Positions 38,345 to 48,378 of a stretch of 64,000 bases of DNA are shown piece by piece (within the stretch, counting starts at the first letter, position 1; each line of letters opens with the position of its first letter). Origin of the DNA: Bathynomus jamesi. Its lineage: Eukaryota > Arthropoda > Malacostraca > Isopoda > Cirolanidae. The notes under the pieces were generated by a model. That model was not told where the DNA came from and did not search any database. It saw nothing but the letters and a program-made list of their open reading frames with translations. Where the stretch lies: assembly GCA_023014485.1 (NCBI GenBank), contig JAJOZX010002586.1, forward strand, positions 33,501-97,500, in the 5' to 3' direction. A program made the translations under genes and the position numbers.

Positions 38345-41040
38345 CTTTTAATTGTGGTAATGTAAATTTGGAAAACAAAGCAGCTGATGCTGAGGGCTCA
38401 AGACTGTTGGAATTTGCCGATGATAACTTATTAAGTCAATGGGTTGATGGGCCTACTAGGGGTAATAATAAACTAGACCTCATATTCACGAACGAAGATG
38501 ACCTAGTCTCTAACCTGACTATTGGTGAAAATTTAAGTAACAGCGATCATAATTTGATTAAGTTTGACCTCAGGGTTCCAGTCAATACACGCGAAAAGAC
38601 TCGTGAAAGACTGGATTTCTCGAGAGCAAATTTTGAAAGCTTCCGAAGTAGTTTAGATACACTTGAAGTTCTAATAAGTGAGGATGTCAATGTCACCTGG
38701 AGCTCATATAGGGATCAATTTAGAATATTACAGAACACTTTTATACCCACTAAAATGGTTTCCTTGTCAACAAAGTCACCGAAATGGTTTAACAACGAAA
38801 TTAGGAGGGCTATTACGGGAAGAAATAGAGCCTACAAACTACTTAAGTCGCATTTCAACCACACTAATTCAGAAAACTATATAAACCTACGTAGGAGGGT
38901 TAAGTCCTTAATTAGATCAGCCAAACGTGATGAAGAAGCTAGAGTTGCCTCACTCTGTAAAGTTAACCCTAAAGAATTTTTTGCCCATGTTAATAGCAGA
39001 AAGCCAATTAAAAATTCTGTAGGCCCCTTAAAAGATAGAAATGGCGTACTGAAATTCGGTGATAAAGATATAGCTAATACGTTAAACGAGTTCTTCGTTA
39101 CAGTCTTCACGGAGGAAGACACAATAGAAGTGCCAAGTCCTCGGATTACATATGATGGTGACAATCCTGTAGAGACCATAAGTTTTACGAGAAATGAGGT
39201 GCAGCAATTAATTGATAAGATGAATAAATACAAATCACCTGGTCCTGACTTATTTCTTCCAAGGGTATTAAAAGAGGTTAGCCACAATGTTGTTGACGAC
39301 TTAGTAACCATATTCAAACAATCAATCGAGTTAGGGAAAGTTCCAACCGACTGGAAGTTAGCAAATGTAACACCTATCTTTAAAAAGGGTGATAGGGAAA
39401 ATCCTTGTAATTATCGCCCGATCAGTTTAACATCAGTTGTCGGCAAACTGTTGGAATCCATCATTACAAAACGTATTGTGTATCACCTTGAATCTAACAA
39501 TCTAATTTTTTATTCTCAACATGGATTTAGGCGACATAGATCCTGGCTGACAAACCTGTTAGAGTTTTTCCATAATATGCATACACTGTACGATGCAAGT
39601 AGGGCAATAGATATAGTGTATCTCGAGTTTCAAAAAGCCTTTGACAAAGTCCCTCACGCTAGATTGGTAGCTAAAGTCAAAGGACTAGGAATCACCGGGC
39701 TCGTTTCCAACTGGATTGAGGATTGGTTAAAAGATAGAAAGCAGAGAGTGGTAATAAATGGAGTGGCTTCGGAGTGGGCGCCCGTCACCAGTGGTGTCCT
39801 ACAGGGTTCCGTGCTGGGTCCTTTACTATTTATCATCTATATTAACGATATAGACGTCGGGCTTCTAAGTGCAATCTCCAAATTTGCAGACGATACGAAA
39901 TTAGGAAGTAGTGTAGGTACTGAGGAGGGCGTAAGAATGCTTCAGAACGATCTTGACAGGTTGGGCGAATGGTCTGCTACTTGGCAGATGCCATTCAACT
40001 TGGACAAATGTAAGGTAATGCACATAGGTTATAAAAACCCGAAGACCGATTACTCTCTCTTGGGAAGGAACTTGACTGAGACCGATCTAGAGAAAGACTT
40101 AGGAGTCTATATCAGCAACGATCTGAAACCGTCGAAGCACTGTGCAGAAGTCGAAAAGAGGGCCTTAAAATTATTAGGTTATATTAAAAGACAGTTCCAG
40201 TTTCGGAACAAGGAGACTATAATGTGTCTTTATAATTCACTAGTCAGACCTCAACTGGAATACTGTGCGCAGTTTTGGTCTCCGTCCCTCAGGAAGGACA
40301 TAGAAAGGTTAGAAAGAGTACAAGCAAGGGCTACAAAATTGATCCCTTCAATGAGAATGCAAAGCTACCAACGGAGATTGGAGCGCCTAAATCTGTTTAG
40401 CTTAGATACCAGGAGATTGCGGGGTCAGCTTATTCAAGTCTTCAAGATGCTCAAAGGAATAGACAGGGTAGATTACAGACACTTATTCTCACTTAATGCC
40501 AATCCGACAAGAAATAATGGGTTTAAACTGGAACTAAAGACATTTAGGACCTCTGTCTGCGGAAATTTCTTTTCCTATGAAATCGTTAATATCTGGAACC
40601 AACTTCCCTCAGAGGTTGTTTCCAGTCAAAGTGTAAATGTGTTTAAAAATAGGCTAGACAAAGTACTGAATACACTCATAGTTTAAGATTAAAACATAAG
40701 AAAACTCTGCAGGAGTTCGCTTGCACAGTGTCTCTGTGAGCAAGCTAATATAGAGCTATTTATATATTCTCCACTTTCCTGTAAAATTTCCTTGGCTACT
40801 TTTCCAGGGTCAAGGTATTTTCTTCAACCTTTTTCCGTACCTGCCTCTGGCAGGGAGGGAGCGGAGGGTGGGGAGAGAGCCTTCTACTTTTCTATCCAGT
40901 TTTCTACTACTGCTAGGATAGTTGAAAGAAAAATAAACTTTTAATAACAGGAACCTCCCAGAGTGGACCAAAAGGTCTTTGAGGCTTTCTCTTTTCCTTG
41001 TAACTCCTTGTAACTCCTTGTAACTCTCTCTCTCTCTCTC
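38345..41040 (+). mobile_element. LINE family 2, copy E, 5'-truncated in the endonuclease
   Basis: Joins the CT tract of copy D at about 38,345. Long intact coding frame, 3' UTR 40,687-40,990, then three CCTTGTAACT units and CT repeats ending at 41,042. Confidence 0.9.
38368..40686 (+). CDS. LINE ORF2 with intact reverse transcriptase, 5'-truncated
   Basis: 772 uninterrupted codons. It enters just after the conserved Asp-Phe-Asn of the endonuclease core, so residues 1-70 are only the last part of that domain (SDHNLIKFDL). A linker is followed by the complete RT: NYRPISLTSVVGK, QHGFRRHRS, VYLEFQKAFDK, the PQGS block (here LQGSVLGPLLFIIYIND), catalytic FADDTKL and KCKVMHIGY. The C-terminal region (YNSLVRPQLEYCAQFWSP, ERVQARATKLIPS) reaches the stop. 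The uninterrupted length makes it the youngest LINE here, but without the endonuclease N-terminus it could not insert on its own. Confidence 0.9.
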   Translation: MENKAADAEGSRLLEFADDNLLSQWVDGPTRGNNKLDLIFTNEDDLVSNLTIGENLSNSDHNLIKFDLRVPVNTREKTRERLDFSRANFESFRSSLDTLEVLISEDVNVTWSSYRDQFRILQNTFIPTKMVSLSTKSPKWFNNEIRRAITGRNRAYKLLKSHFNHTNSENYINLRRRVKSLIRSAKRDEEARVASLCKVNPKEFFAHVNSRKPIKNSVGPLKDRNGVLKFGDKDIANTLNEFFVTVFTEEDTIEVPSPRITYDGDNPVETISFTRNEVQQLIDKMNKYKSPGPDLFLPRVLKEVSHNVVDDLVTIFKQSIELGKVPTDWKLANVTPIFKKGDRENPCNYRPISLTSVVGKLLESIITKRIVYHLESNNLIFYSQHGFRRHRSWLTNLLEFFHNMHTLYDASRAIDIVYLEFQKAFDKVPHARLVAKVKGLGITGLVSNWIEDWLKDRKQRVVINGVASEWAPVTSGVLQGSVLGPLLFIIYINDIDVGLLSAISKFADDTKLGSSVGTEEGVRMLQNDLDRLGEWSATWQMPFNLDKCKVMHIGYKNPKTDYSLLGRNLTETDLEKDLGVYISNDLKPSKHCAEVEKRALKLLGYIKRQFQFRNKETIMCLYNSLVRPQLEYCAQFWSPSLRKDIERLERVQARATKLIPSMRMQSYQRRLERLNLFSLDTRRLRGQLIQVFKMLKGIDRVDYRHLFSLNANPTRNNGFKLELKTFRTSVCGNFFSYEIVNIWNQLPSEVVSSQSVNVFKNRLDKVLNTLIV

Positions 41041-41131
41041 GCTCTAAGTTGGTGTGTAAACATCCTTCCATGATTGGCAGTTTTACTGTCTCGAGGCATG
41101 AAAAATAGGACATAAATATTTATGGGGAAAA

Positions 41132-41162
<31 letters not shown>

Positions 41163-41165
41163 TAT
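41041..41165. other. Non-coding spacer with poly-A and (TA)n
   Basis: Short unique sequence, an A13 run at 41,129 and (TA)n to the mariner border. Confidence 0.6.
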
Positions 41166-41947
41166 CAGGTCATCCCATAAGTAATGTCGTTTCTTAGATC
41201 GGAATTTGGTGGACAATAAAAAACAACTGAAACTTTTTAATCTAGTATATATTTTCCATCGGAATCAATGACACTCTGCCAACGTCCTCCAAGCTTTTCA
41301 ATGCCATGTTTATAAAATTCAGGCGGTTTTGAGGCAAAAAACGTTCAAAGACTGGTGTGCAGGTCATCTAAAGAAGTATACTGTTTCTCGTCAAGATAGT
41401 TTTGCAGACTCCTTAAGAGATGATAATCTGAAGGCGCAAGGTCTGGAGAATATGGAAGATGTGGAAGTTTTTCCCACCCAAGCTCCTCAATTTTTGCAGA
41501 AGTGATCCGAGCGGTATGAGGACGTGCGTTGTCGTGGTGGAACACGATTCCTTTCCGATTAACCAAAGAAGGTCTCTTTTCTTTTAGTGCAGTGTTCAAT
41601 CGATCTAGTTGTTGACAGTAGACTTGAGCGGTGATTGTCTGGTTGTGTGGTAAGGTTTCAAAGTGTATTACACTACCTTTATCCCACCAAACACTAAGCA
41701 ACACCTTCCGAGGGTGAAGATTTGGTTTTGGCTGTGGTGTCGCTGGTTCTCCGGCACAAACCCACTGTCGACGGCGCTTAACATTCTGGTACAGTATCCA
41801 CTTTTCATCACCAGTCACTAAACGGTGCAAAAACGGATCTTGGAGTTCACGGGAATGAAGAGCTCTGCTAATGTTTACCCGCACCCTCAGATTGTCGACC
41901 GACAATTCATGTGGCACCCATTTTCCTAACTTAGGCACTTTCCCGAG

Positions 41948-42286
41948 CGGTCCTATTCAAAGGAGTGACATAACGAAGGAGTGACATAACAAAGGAGTGA
42001 CAAATCGGAGATAAAATTCAAAGGAGTGACATAACAAAGGAGTGACAAATCGGAGATAAGTTGATAAGGTTAGGTTAGGTTAGTTAGGTTAGGTTAGTTA
42101 GGTTAGGTAAGGTTAGGTAGGTTAGGTCAATTATATGTTTATGGTGGGTTAGCTTACCTCTCTTAAATAATTACTGAAATCTACTGGGATTTGTCACTCC
42201 TTCGTTATGTCACTCCTTCGTTACGGTATTTATGTCACTCCTTTGTTATGTCACTCCTTTGAAATGTCACTCCTTCGACACAGACC
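41948..42286. mobile_element. Foldback element with AAGGAGTGACATAAC repeats and 10-bp target repeats
   Basis: Flanked on both sides by CTTTCCCGAG (41,938-41,947 and 42,287-42,296). Its ends are inverted and built from several copies of AAGGAGTGACATAAC (left) and GTTATGTCACTCCTT (right). Both ends start GGTC. A 9-11 bp duplication suggests Mutator-type transposition, but there is no transposase. Confidence 0.8.
42067..42130. repeat. Interstitial TTAGG array inside the foldback
   Basis: About eleven TTAGG or shortened TTAG units in the loop of the foldback. Confidence 0.85.
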
Positions 42287-42702
42287 CTTTCCCGAGTTGT
42301 TGCAAATGTCGATGGATGGCGGACGGGGATGAATTGAGTTTCTGGGCCAATTCTTCGACAGTTGTTGAACAGTCTTCTTCAAGTGCGGCTAACAGCAGGT
42401 CATCATCAAACTCAGCAGGACATCCAGAGCGTGCTGCATCTGTCAAACAGCAGTCACCATTCCTAAACTTTTGAAACTATCTTTGACATTTCCTCACATG
42501 CAGAATATCGTTGCCATAAACTTCCTGAATGTTTCGCGTTGCTTCAGTAGCACTATTCCCTTCACTGGTTAAGGTCTGTAAAGTATCTAGCGAAACACGA
42601 TAGATCTCCTCTTAGATATAACCTTCGGAAAATTTATGCTTAAACCGAGTAGGACTAGTTTAAACAATCTATCGTAAAAAACGACATTACTTATGGGATG
42701 AC

Positions 42703-42750
<48 letters not shown>

Positions 42751-42755
<5 letters not shown>

Positions 42756-43274
42756 TTAACTGCAATGACCGCGCAGTATATTAACGTATAGAAACGACGT
42801 AAGTATAGAGGAGTGTTCTGCACACGAGGAAGAGAAATAACAAACAAATGAAAAATAAGGCACCCGCCCGGTAATCGAACCCAGGATCTTCCGATTGCCG
42901 GTCAGACGTGCTAACACTACACTACGGAGCCACGATAGTCAGAAGTTGTAATTCTCCTACATAGGGCAGAAACCAATGCCTTGAGAGGGCACCCTCGCAA
43001 ATCGTGAATATGTACATTTAACTGCAATGACCGCGCAGTATATTAACGTATAGAAACGACGTAAGTATAGAGGAGCGTTCTGCACACGAGGAAGAGAAAT
43101 AACAAACAAATGAAAAATAAGGCACCCGCCCGGGAATCGAACCCAGGATCTTCCGATTGCCGGTCAGACGTGCTAACCACTACACTACGGAGCCACGATA
43201 GTCAGAAGTTGTAATTCTCCTACATAGGGCAGAAACCAATGCCTTGAGAGGGCACCCTCGCAAATCGTGAATAT
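42751..43274. repeat. Tandem duplication (262 bp) of a tRNA-like SINE
   Basis: Unit 1 begins TACATTTAACTGCAATGACC at 42,751 and unit 2 at 43,013, almost identical. Each holds one tRNA-like segment on the minus strand (42,859-42,932 and 43,121-43,195). In unit 2 it has an A box (GTAGTGTAGTGGTTAGCACG), a foldable anticodon arm with GGC in the loop, and a T arm CTGGGTTCGATTCCCGG. The acceptor stem has mismatches. Confidence 0.8.
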
Positions 43275-43308
43275 GTACATTTAACTGCAGTTAAATGTAC
43301 ATATTCAC
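43267..43308. repeat. Perfect 42-bp palindrome at the end of the SINE array
   Basis: Centre CTGCAG; each arm is GTGAATATGTACATTTAAC or its inverse. It marks where a third, inverted unit begins and breaks off. Confidence 0.9.
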
Positions 43309-44261
43309 TTTGACCCCTACGCTAAATGTTGACTCATCAGCTGTCCCTTTAAACTTCTTATAATCCCTCCTCCTTCCCCAATTCCTTATAATCCCCCCTT
43401 CCCCAATCGCCCTCACCATCTTATCTTATCTTATCTTATCTTATCTTATGTTTTCTCGTTTTGCCTCTGCTTAAATCAGTCTAGCCTCGGAAATTGCAGT
43501 GAAAGGTTAGTTAGTTTCATTATTCCAGTGTACTATTGTTAATTTTTCCAGTGTATTAATTTCACATTTACTATATGTATTTAAAAATAGCTTCTTAATT
43601 TTATATGTAAATCTGTATAACTTAGAATTTAACCCTCTTTTTTCAGTCTTTTAAAATTTGCCTTTATGAATAGGTTATAGAAATTTTCTTTGTCTTGTTT
43701 TTCATTCAATTATTGATTTTAATTTCACATTGTTATCATACAGCCTGAAGATGAGCGTATTGCTCGAAACGTTGCGCATTAAAGAAGACTTTTCATGGCA
43801 TTTACATTTCTCCTTGTCATTGGATTTCTCCTAAATATTATATATATATATATACACAATTATATTAAACATCGTTCTGAAAATTGTGGTGTTTGGCGCA
43901 GAAGTTTATGATATCGAAATAAACTTTGACGTTTAATGATCAGAATCCATCACACATCTGTTATTTTTTTAAAATTTATTTATTGTATCGTTAGCTAAAT
44001 CTGAGAGCCCCCCCAATAAACTTTTACAGATGGGAGAGCGAGCTTCGTGCACTGTTGAATTTCACCTTCCAGTTTATGACGATTTATATTTCAGAGGAAA
44101 TAAATTTTTTCGATCCTATTTTAGATGGAGTACAATAAATCGATTCACAAACCAACCTCGTTAAGTTTATCGTCTCTCTCTCTCTCGCGCTCTCTCTCTC
44201 TCGGGGCAGAATACAAGATAAAAAAACAACGCATTTCTCTCTCTCTCTACGAATTGGAATA
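43309..44261. other. Intergenic sequence left of Polinton copy 2
   Basis: (TTATC)n at 43,419-43,450; a hairpin with CTGAAGATGAGC and GCTCGAAACG at 43,745-43,771; (TA)n at 43,838-43,852; a CT tract at 44,174-44,202. No gene. The left end of copy 2 may lie within this stretch, but I cannot place it. Confidence 0.45.
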
Positions 44262-44288
44262 TCTGACACGCCCCAGATTTCACGGGGC

Positions 44289-44440
44289 AGCCAATCACAA
44301 CCCTGTGGGCGGAGCCCAGTACCTATGTTTGGCTGCTATGCGGGCCTACCCGTCAAGCTCCGCCCAAAATTCACCGAGAGCTAATAGGAAACTCGCGATT
44401 CGTGTGTTGTAGGTTGATCACGATCCCGTTTATAAAAGGG
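44289..44440 (+). promoter_or_regulatory. Rightward promoter, copy 2
   Basis: AGCCAATCAC at 44,289, GGGCGGAGC at 44,307, an inverted GC box CTCCGCCC at 44,358 and TATAAAAGGG at 44,431, followed by TCAGAACC as a possible initiator. The order matches copy 1, with wider spacing. A clear exon 1 is not found downstream. Confidence 0.75.
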
Positions 44441-44511
44441 GGCACTTTCATCTCAGAACCTCATTAAATGATCATAATTTGCTAGGTGTTTTCTCTTATT
44501 GCAACTCTCCC

Positions 44512-44880
44512 ATATATATATATATATATATATCGGTCGTAATATAACCTACCCTAGCGTAGCCTAACCGGGACATAATATAGCCTAACCTAACCTAGCC
44601 TATATATATCGGCCCAGGACTTTCTCGTTTATAAAAATATAACCTAACCTAACCTAGCACAGCTGAACCTAACCTAACCTAACACAATTGAACCTAACCG
44701 GGATATAATATAACCTAACCTAACCTAGCATTATTCTGAGTTTTTCTACAACGAAAAATTATTTCCAGGATTCTTTCTCGTTTATACTAACCTAACCAAA
44801 CACAACTGAACCTAACCTAACCTAACCAAACCTAACACAATTGAACTTAAACGGGACATAATATAGCCTAGCCTAACCTA

Positions 44881-44929
<49 letters not shown>

Positions 44930-45110
44930 GCCCAGGGCTCTTTCTCGTTTAGAATAATATAACCTAACCTAACCTAAGACAATTGAACCTATCCGAGTAT
45001 AATATAACCTACCCTTTCCTAGCAGAGAAGGTCAAACTTTTCACCCCACCCTACACCGCGTTTTGCCACTCATCTCTTAATATAACCTAACCTAGCGTAG
45101 CATACCCCCG
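44512..45110. repeat. CCTAA-rich degenerate repeats with (TA)n
   Basis: AACCTAACCTAACC phrases (inverse of TTAGG) interspersed with a repeated sentence containing CGGCCCAGG, TTTCTCGTTT and AATATAACCTA (three passes), and (TA)n at 44,883-44,926. It lies between promoter and exon. CTTTTCACCCCACCCTACAC at 45,036 echoes the copy 1 106-bp repeat. Confidence 0.7.
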
Positions 45111-45152
45111 GCATAATTAAGTTTTAATTTTACTTAGCTTTATTTCATTCAG

Positions 45153-45348
45153 TATGAACTAATCATGTTAACTTCTCATGAAAGCGACGAAACGGAACTT
45201 GAAAGTGTTATAGCTACTTTTCGTTTTGATGAAAGGGGAATAAATGATATGGACGCTTTACCGCACAACCAACCCAGCGAAATGAATAAAGAGGTCGAAG
45301 TATTGGTTCACATCCGATCCAACGAGTGCCAGGTCGTGAGGAAGTAAT
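45153..45348 (+). pseudogene. Left-end exon 2 homologue, copy 2
   Basis: Between acceptor TTTATTTCATTCAG and donor AGTAAT, GTAAGTA (45,349). It contains SDETELESVIATF, matching SDEDLTRVIQSF of copy 1, and continues acidic. A stop stands just before the donor in this frame. Confidence 0.5.
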
Positions 45349-45539
45349 GTAAGTATTTTTGGGGGTTAAGAACAAACGCATAGTATTTTCATTTAATTTA
45401 TTAAATGGTAGAAAACTTGTACAAAGCGGAACCAGTGTCCATTAAATAAGTCTTAATGGCGACAAATAGCCCTTTACACAATATAGATATACACCTTTAC
45501 ACAATACAGCGGGTGCTAACATATGGGAACCTTTATTTT

Positions 45540-45776
45540 ATCTGTCTGCATACCAACTCGTCATTCATTTCAGTGTCGCACAAATCGAATAATTTTTAAA
45601 AATTTATAAATCCCTTCCCACGTGATATGTGCGGCACTCGGCGAACTAGTTGTTTTTAATATGTTAATTGTAATAAAGTCGCTATGCTCAATAGAGACCT
45701 GAGTGGGGGGCATATCAAAGAGGGACAGTTTCGATTTACAGCATTGTGAACTACAAGGATGGATGAAACGCGCCAT
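45540..45776 (-). pseudogene. Fused remnant: capsid N-terminus joined to protease C-terminus
   Basis: From ATG 45,776 the first ~37 codons match the start of the copy 1 major capsid protein (MARFIHPCSSQCCKS). The sequence then passes directly into the last ~45 codons of the protease (GIYKFLKI, CRQIK). About 1.6 kb, including the protease His, Asp and Cys, is missing. The open frame across the joint is accidental. Confidence 0.8.
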
Positions 45777-45849
45777 GACGAGTCAGAAATAGTGCCACCT
45801 CTCTCGACAACTAGTAATCAGCCTATGATTCGTGAGAGTAGTGTCCTCA

Positions 45850-46240
45850 GCTTATATCAGTTAAAAAAAATGATCAGCCATGGGCTTCATACGCTTAGAG
45901 CACTTCTTTTTTATTTCCTTTTACGTTTAGCGCCACGTGATGGTAACCCCTTCTTCCTGGTAGATCTTTTCTTTCCGCCACCACGCATTTTTCTCTTTGC
46001 ATCTTTGATTTCGTCCCGTGTACATTTTAAATGTTTTTTTAGAGCTTATTTAGGCTTAGTTCCACCCATTATGTCTTATGCCGCGTTAAAACCTGTTTGT
46101 AACGCGTTCCTCCCTAGGTATCTAGCACCCATCTTCAACAGTGGGACAGCGGTGCGTAGTATGGATGAAAAAATGGATCAAAGCCCACTCCCACTCTGAT
46201 ATCTCACTCCTCGATAGACTGTGAATGGCCTTCGGGTCAT
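45850..46240 (-). pseudogene. pX-like basic protein, copy 2
   Basis: Starts at ATG 46,240 and keeps the GSGLWSIFSSIL and PLLKMGARYLG segments and a Lys/Arg-rich rest, with at least three in-frame stops. Slightly shorter basic region than copy 1. Confidence 0.75.
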
Positions 46241-46320
46241 TATAAACGGCGAAAGTGTAGTTTCACTGTTAAGCTCCCATCACCGAATGGGAAATTTTTG
46301 CCCTCAATCGTTCTTATATA

Positions 46321-47589
46321 GAAGGGGTTAGACAAAATAATATGAACACCTTGATAAATGGCGGTTTTTATTCTTAATATGGAGTTGGTCCTCCTTTAGC
46401 GGCAATAACAGCTGCAATGCGTCGGGGAATTGATTCATACAGCTTTTGGACAGTGGCTAGAGGAATCTTGAGCCATTCTTCGAGCAAACCCTGCTCCAGT
46501 TCCTCCAAAGACGCCGGCGGTGGGAATCGGCTTCTGACCTGCTGCTCCAACTGACACCACAGATGCTCGATAATGTTAAGATCCGGGGATTGTGGAGGCC
46601 AATCCAAGCGTTCTACTTCACTAACATGCTCTTCAAACCAGTTTTTAACGACCCCAGCGGTGTGGATTGGTGCATTATCATCCTGGAAGACGGCGCCGCC
46701 ATTGGGAAACAGCGTTTGGACCATGGGATGGACCTGGTCAGCCAATATTGACAGATAGACCTGGGCGTTAACCCTACCATGCAGTACTACAGCTGGGCCA
46801 AGAGTATTCCACGATATTGCTGCCCAAACCATCAAGATCCGCCTCCATGCTTAACGGTTGGGGTCAGGCAGTCGGGGTCATAAGCATATTTAGGCTGTCT
46901 CCAGACGTAAACTCGACCGGAACATGGAAATAGCGTAAAGGAGGATTCGTCGGAGTAGACTACATTCTTCCACCGGTCCATTGACCAATTCTTATGGTCA
47001 TTACACCATTTTCTGCGCCGCTCAATGTTGATGTGCGAAAGGAAGGGTTTGGCAATTGCAGCCCTCCATGGTATCCAGCTCCATGGAGCTCGCGACGTAC
47101 AGTTCTGGTCGATACCGGGCTTGCAAGATGCTGGTTAAGCTCTGCAGTCACTTTTGGAGCTGTGGTCTTATGGTTCTTTGTCACAATGCGCTTTAGCACC
47201 CGGCGGTCTCGATCACACAGCTTCTTCTTGCGTCCACTATTGCATTTGTCGGTGCTTGTCTTTCCATGGTTTTGGTATGCAGACATGACCATAGAGACAG
47301 TTCCTCTGGATACATTGAACATCTGAGCGGTTTTCGTCACCGATGCACCAGCCATCCGCGCTCCGACAATTTGCCCTCTTTGGAAGTCTGACAGGTCTTT
47401 CATAACTGCTAATTCATAATTCACTCAGATCTGTAAAAACAACGTGAGGGTTATAACGTGACGTATACACTCTCTGTTACGCATTTAAATAGGTTTGCCA
47501 GTCATTTGACCGTTTACTTTGTGTCTGAGCAGTCCCTAAAGATAACCGGTGAAATCGGCGGGTGTTCATATTATTTTGTCTAACCCCTG
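46321..47589 (-). mobile_element. Tc1-like transposon inserted in the copy 2 penton gene
   Basis: The inverted ends contain GGGGTTAGACAAAATAATAT (left) and its inverse ATATTATTTTGTCTAACCCC (right), at TA. Comparison with copy 1 shows penton sequence resuming exactly on the other side, so this is an insertion after the Polinton arrived. Confidence 0.92.
46374..47424 (-). pseudogene. Tc1-like transposase, frame-broken
   Basis: The N-terminal part (47,424-46,960) holds the paired-type helix-turn-helix with IVGARMAGASVTKTAQMFNV and the linker NSGRKKKLCDRD. The C-terminal part (46,835-46,374) has the second catalytic Asp in FQDDNAPIH and the Glu in SPDLNIIEHLW, the DD34E pattern. The frame changes near 46,850-46,960, and the first Asp lies in that broken zone. 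Confidence 0.9.
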
Positions 47590-48378
47590 TATATCGAGAT
47601 GTTGGTTAATAGATCAGTCGCAACATTTACATAATGGGGCTTGTCATATGTAATGCTCAAACTTTCCCTCTCTGGTTGAGGATGTGTGCAATGCGCAGCA
47701 GGCGCGCCTGGGTGTCCCCAACAAATTGATGCTCTACGATATTACTGTAAATATAGCACATGTCTGGGGATGGAAAGCTTTTACCCAATTTCTCCATCTT
47801 CAACTGATACATTAAGCTGGACAAGTTATGCTGTGCCTCGTGAAAGGTATCTCTTTGGAGAGCTGCGCTATATCGGCCCTCAGCCACAATTGTGAACAGC
47901 TCTTTATCTTTAATATTTCTACTAAGCGTTGACTTTAACTTCAATGTGCATGCAGGCGTGTTTATGTTTACGACTTCAAAAATAAATCGTTTCTCAGGTA
48001 CGACTATTCAAGACTCTTGTTTAACCCCGTCACAATGTCCATGACTCTATCATAATGCCCGATTCCTAGCTATACATTTGTGCTATAGTGCTGCACCTCG
48101 CCGAACAGGACTGATCGCATGATATTCTCTAATGTTGTCTAATTTTTCGCACCCATCGATTCTTCTTAGGATCAAAAATATGATTTACTCATTTTCAAGA
48201 GTTAAAAATTTGGTGACTAACTGGAGTTCACATAAGCACACCTCATACGAATCATGCTCCAATTCAATGGGTCCGTGGAGTTCTGTCACAAAGATGGCAA
48301 GGGTGTTGTTAGGATGTACAGACAGAGAAGAATAGGACGGGAGTGTGACATAGAAGTGGCTAGGAGCCATGTTGCATA

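Larger units (their letters stand above)
41345..42600 (-). pseudogene. Mariner transposase, split by an insertion
   Basis: The minus-strand C-terminal part (41,938-41,345) holds the catalytic triad of the DD34D type: VTGDEKW, FHHDNARPH and YSPDLAPSDYHLL. The N-terminal DNA-binding half reads from ~42,600 to 42,290 (GDCCLTDAARSGCPAEF region). The two halves are separated by the foldback at 41,948-42,286. Further frame breaks are present near 42,480. Confidence 0.88.
41166..42706 (-). mobile_element. Mariner element interrupted by a foldback insertion
   Basis: Inverted ends TCAGGTCATCCCATAAGTAA (left) and its inverse ending ATGACCTGA (right) lie between TA dinucleotides. The end sequence (AGGTCATCCCATAAGT) is of the mariner type. 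Without the 339-bp insert and one 10-bp repeat the element would be ~1.2 kb, near full length. Confidence 0.9.
46245..48370 (-). pseudogene. Penton-like minor capsid protein, copy 2, split by Tc1
   Basis: Starts at 48,370 (MAPSHFYVTLPSYSSL). The N-terminal half is eroded by frame breaks between 48,190 and 47,940. The middle at 47,944-47,657 (RYSAALQRDTFHEAQ, SPDMCYIYSNIVEHQF) is well kept, and the last ~25 codons lie at 46,320-46,245, beyond the transposon. Confidence 0.85.

Noticed and set aside
42859..42932. Functional tRNA gene
   Set aside because: Acceptor stem mismatches, a base missing in the A-box region of this unit and tandem embedding in a repeat point to a SINE.
43309..44261. Left terminal repeat of Polinton copy 2
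   Set aside because: I compared it by eye with 8,460-11,334 and found no stretch long enough to claim homology.
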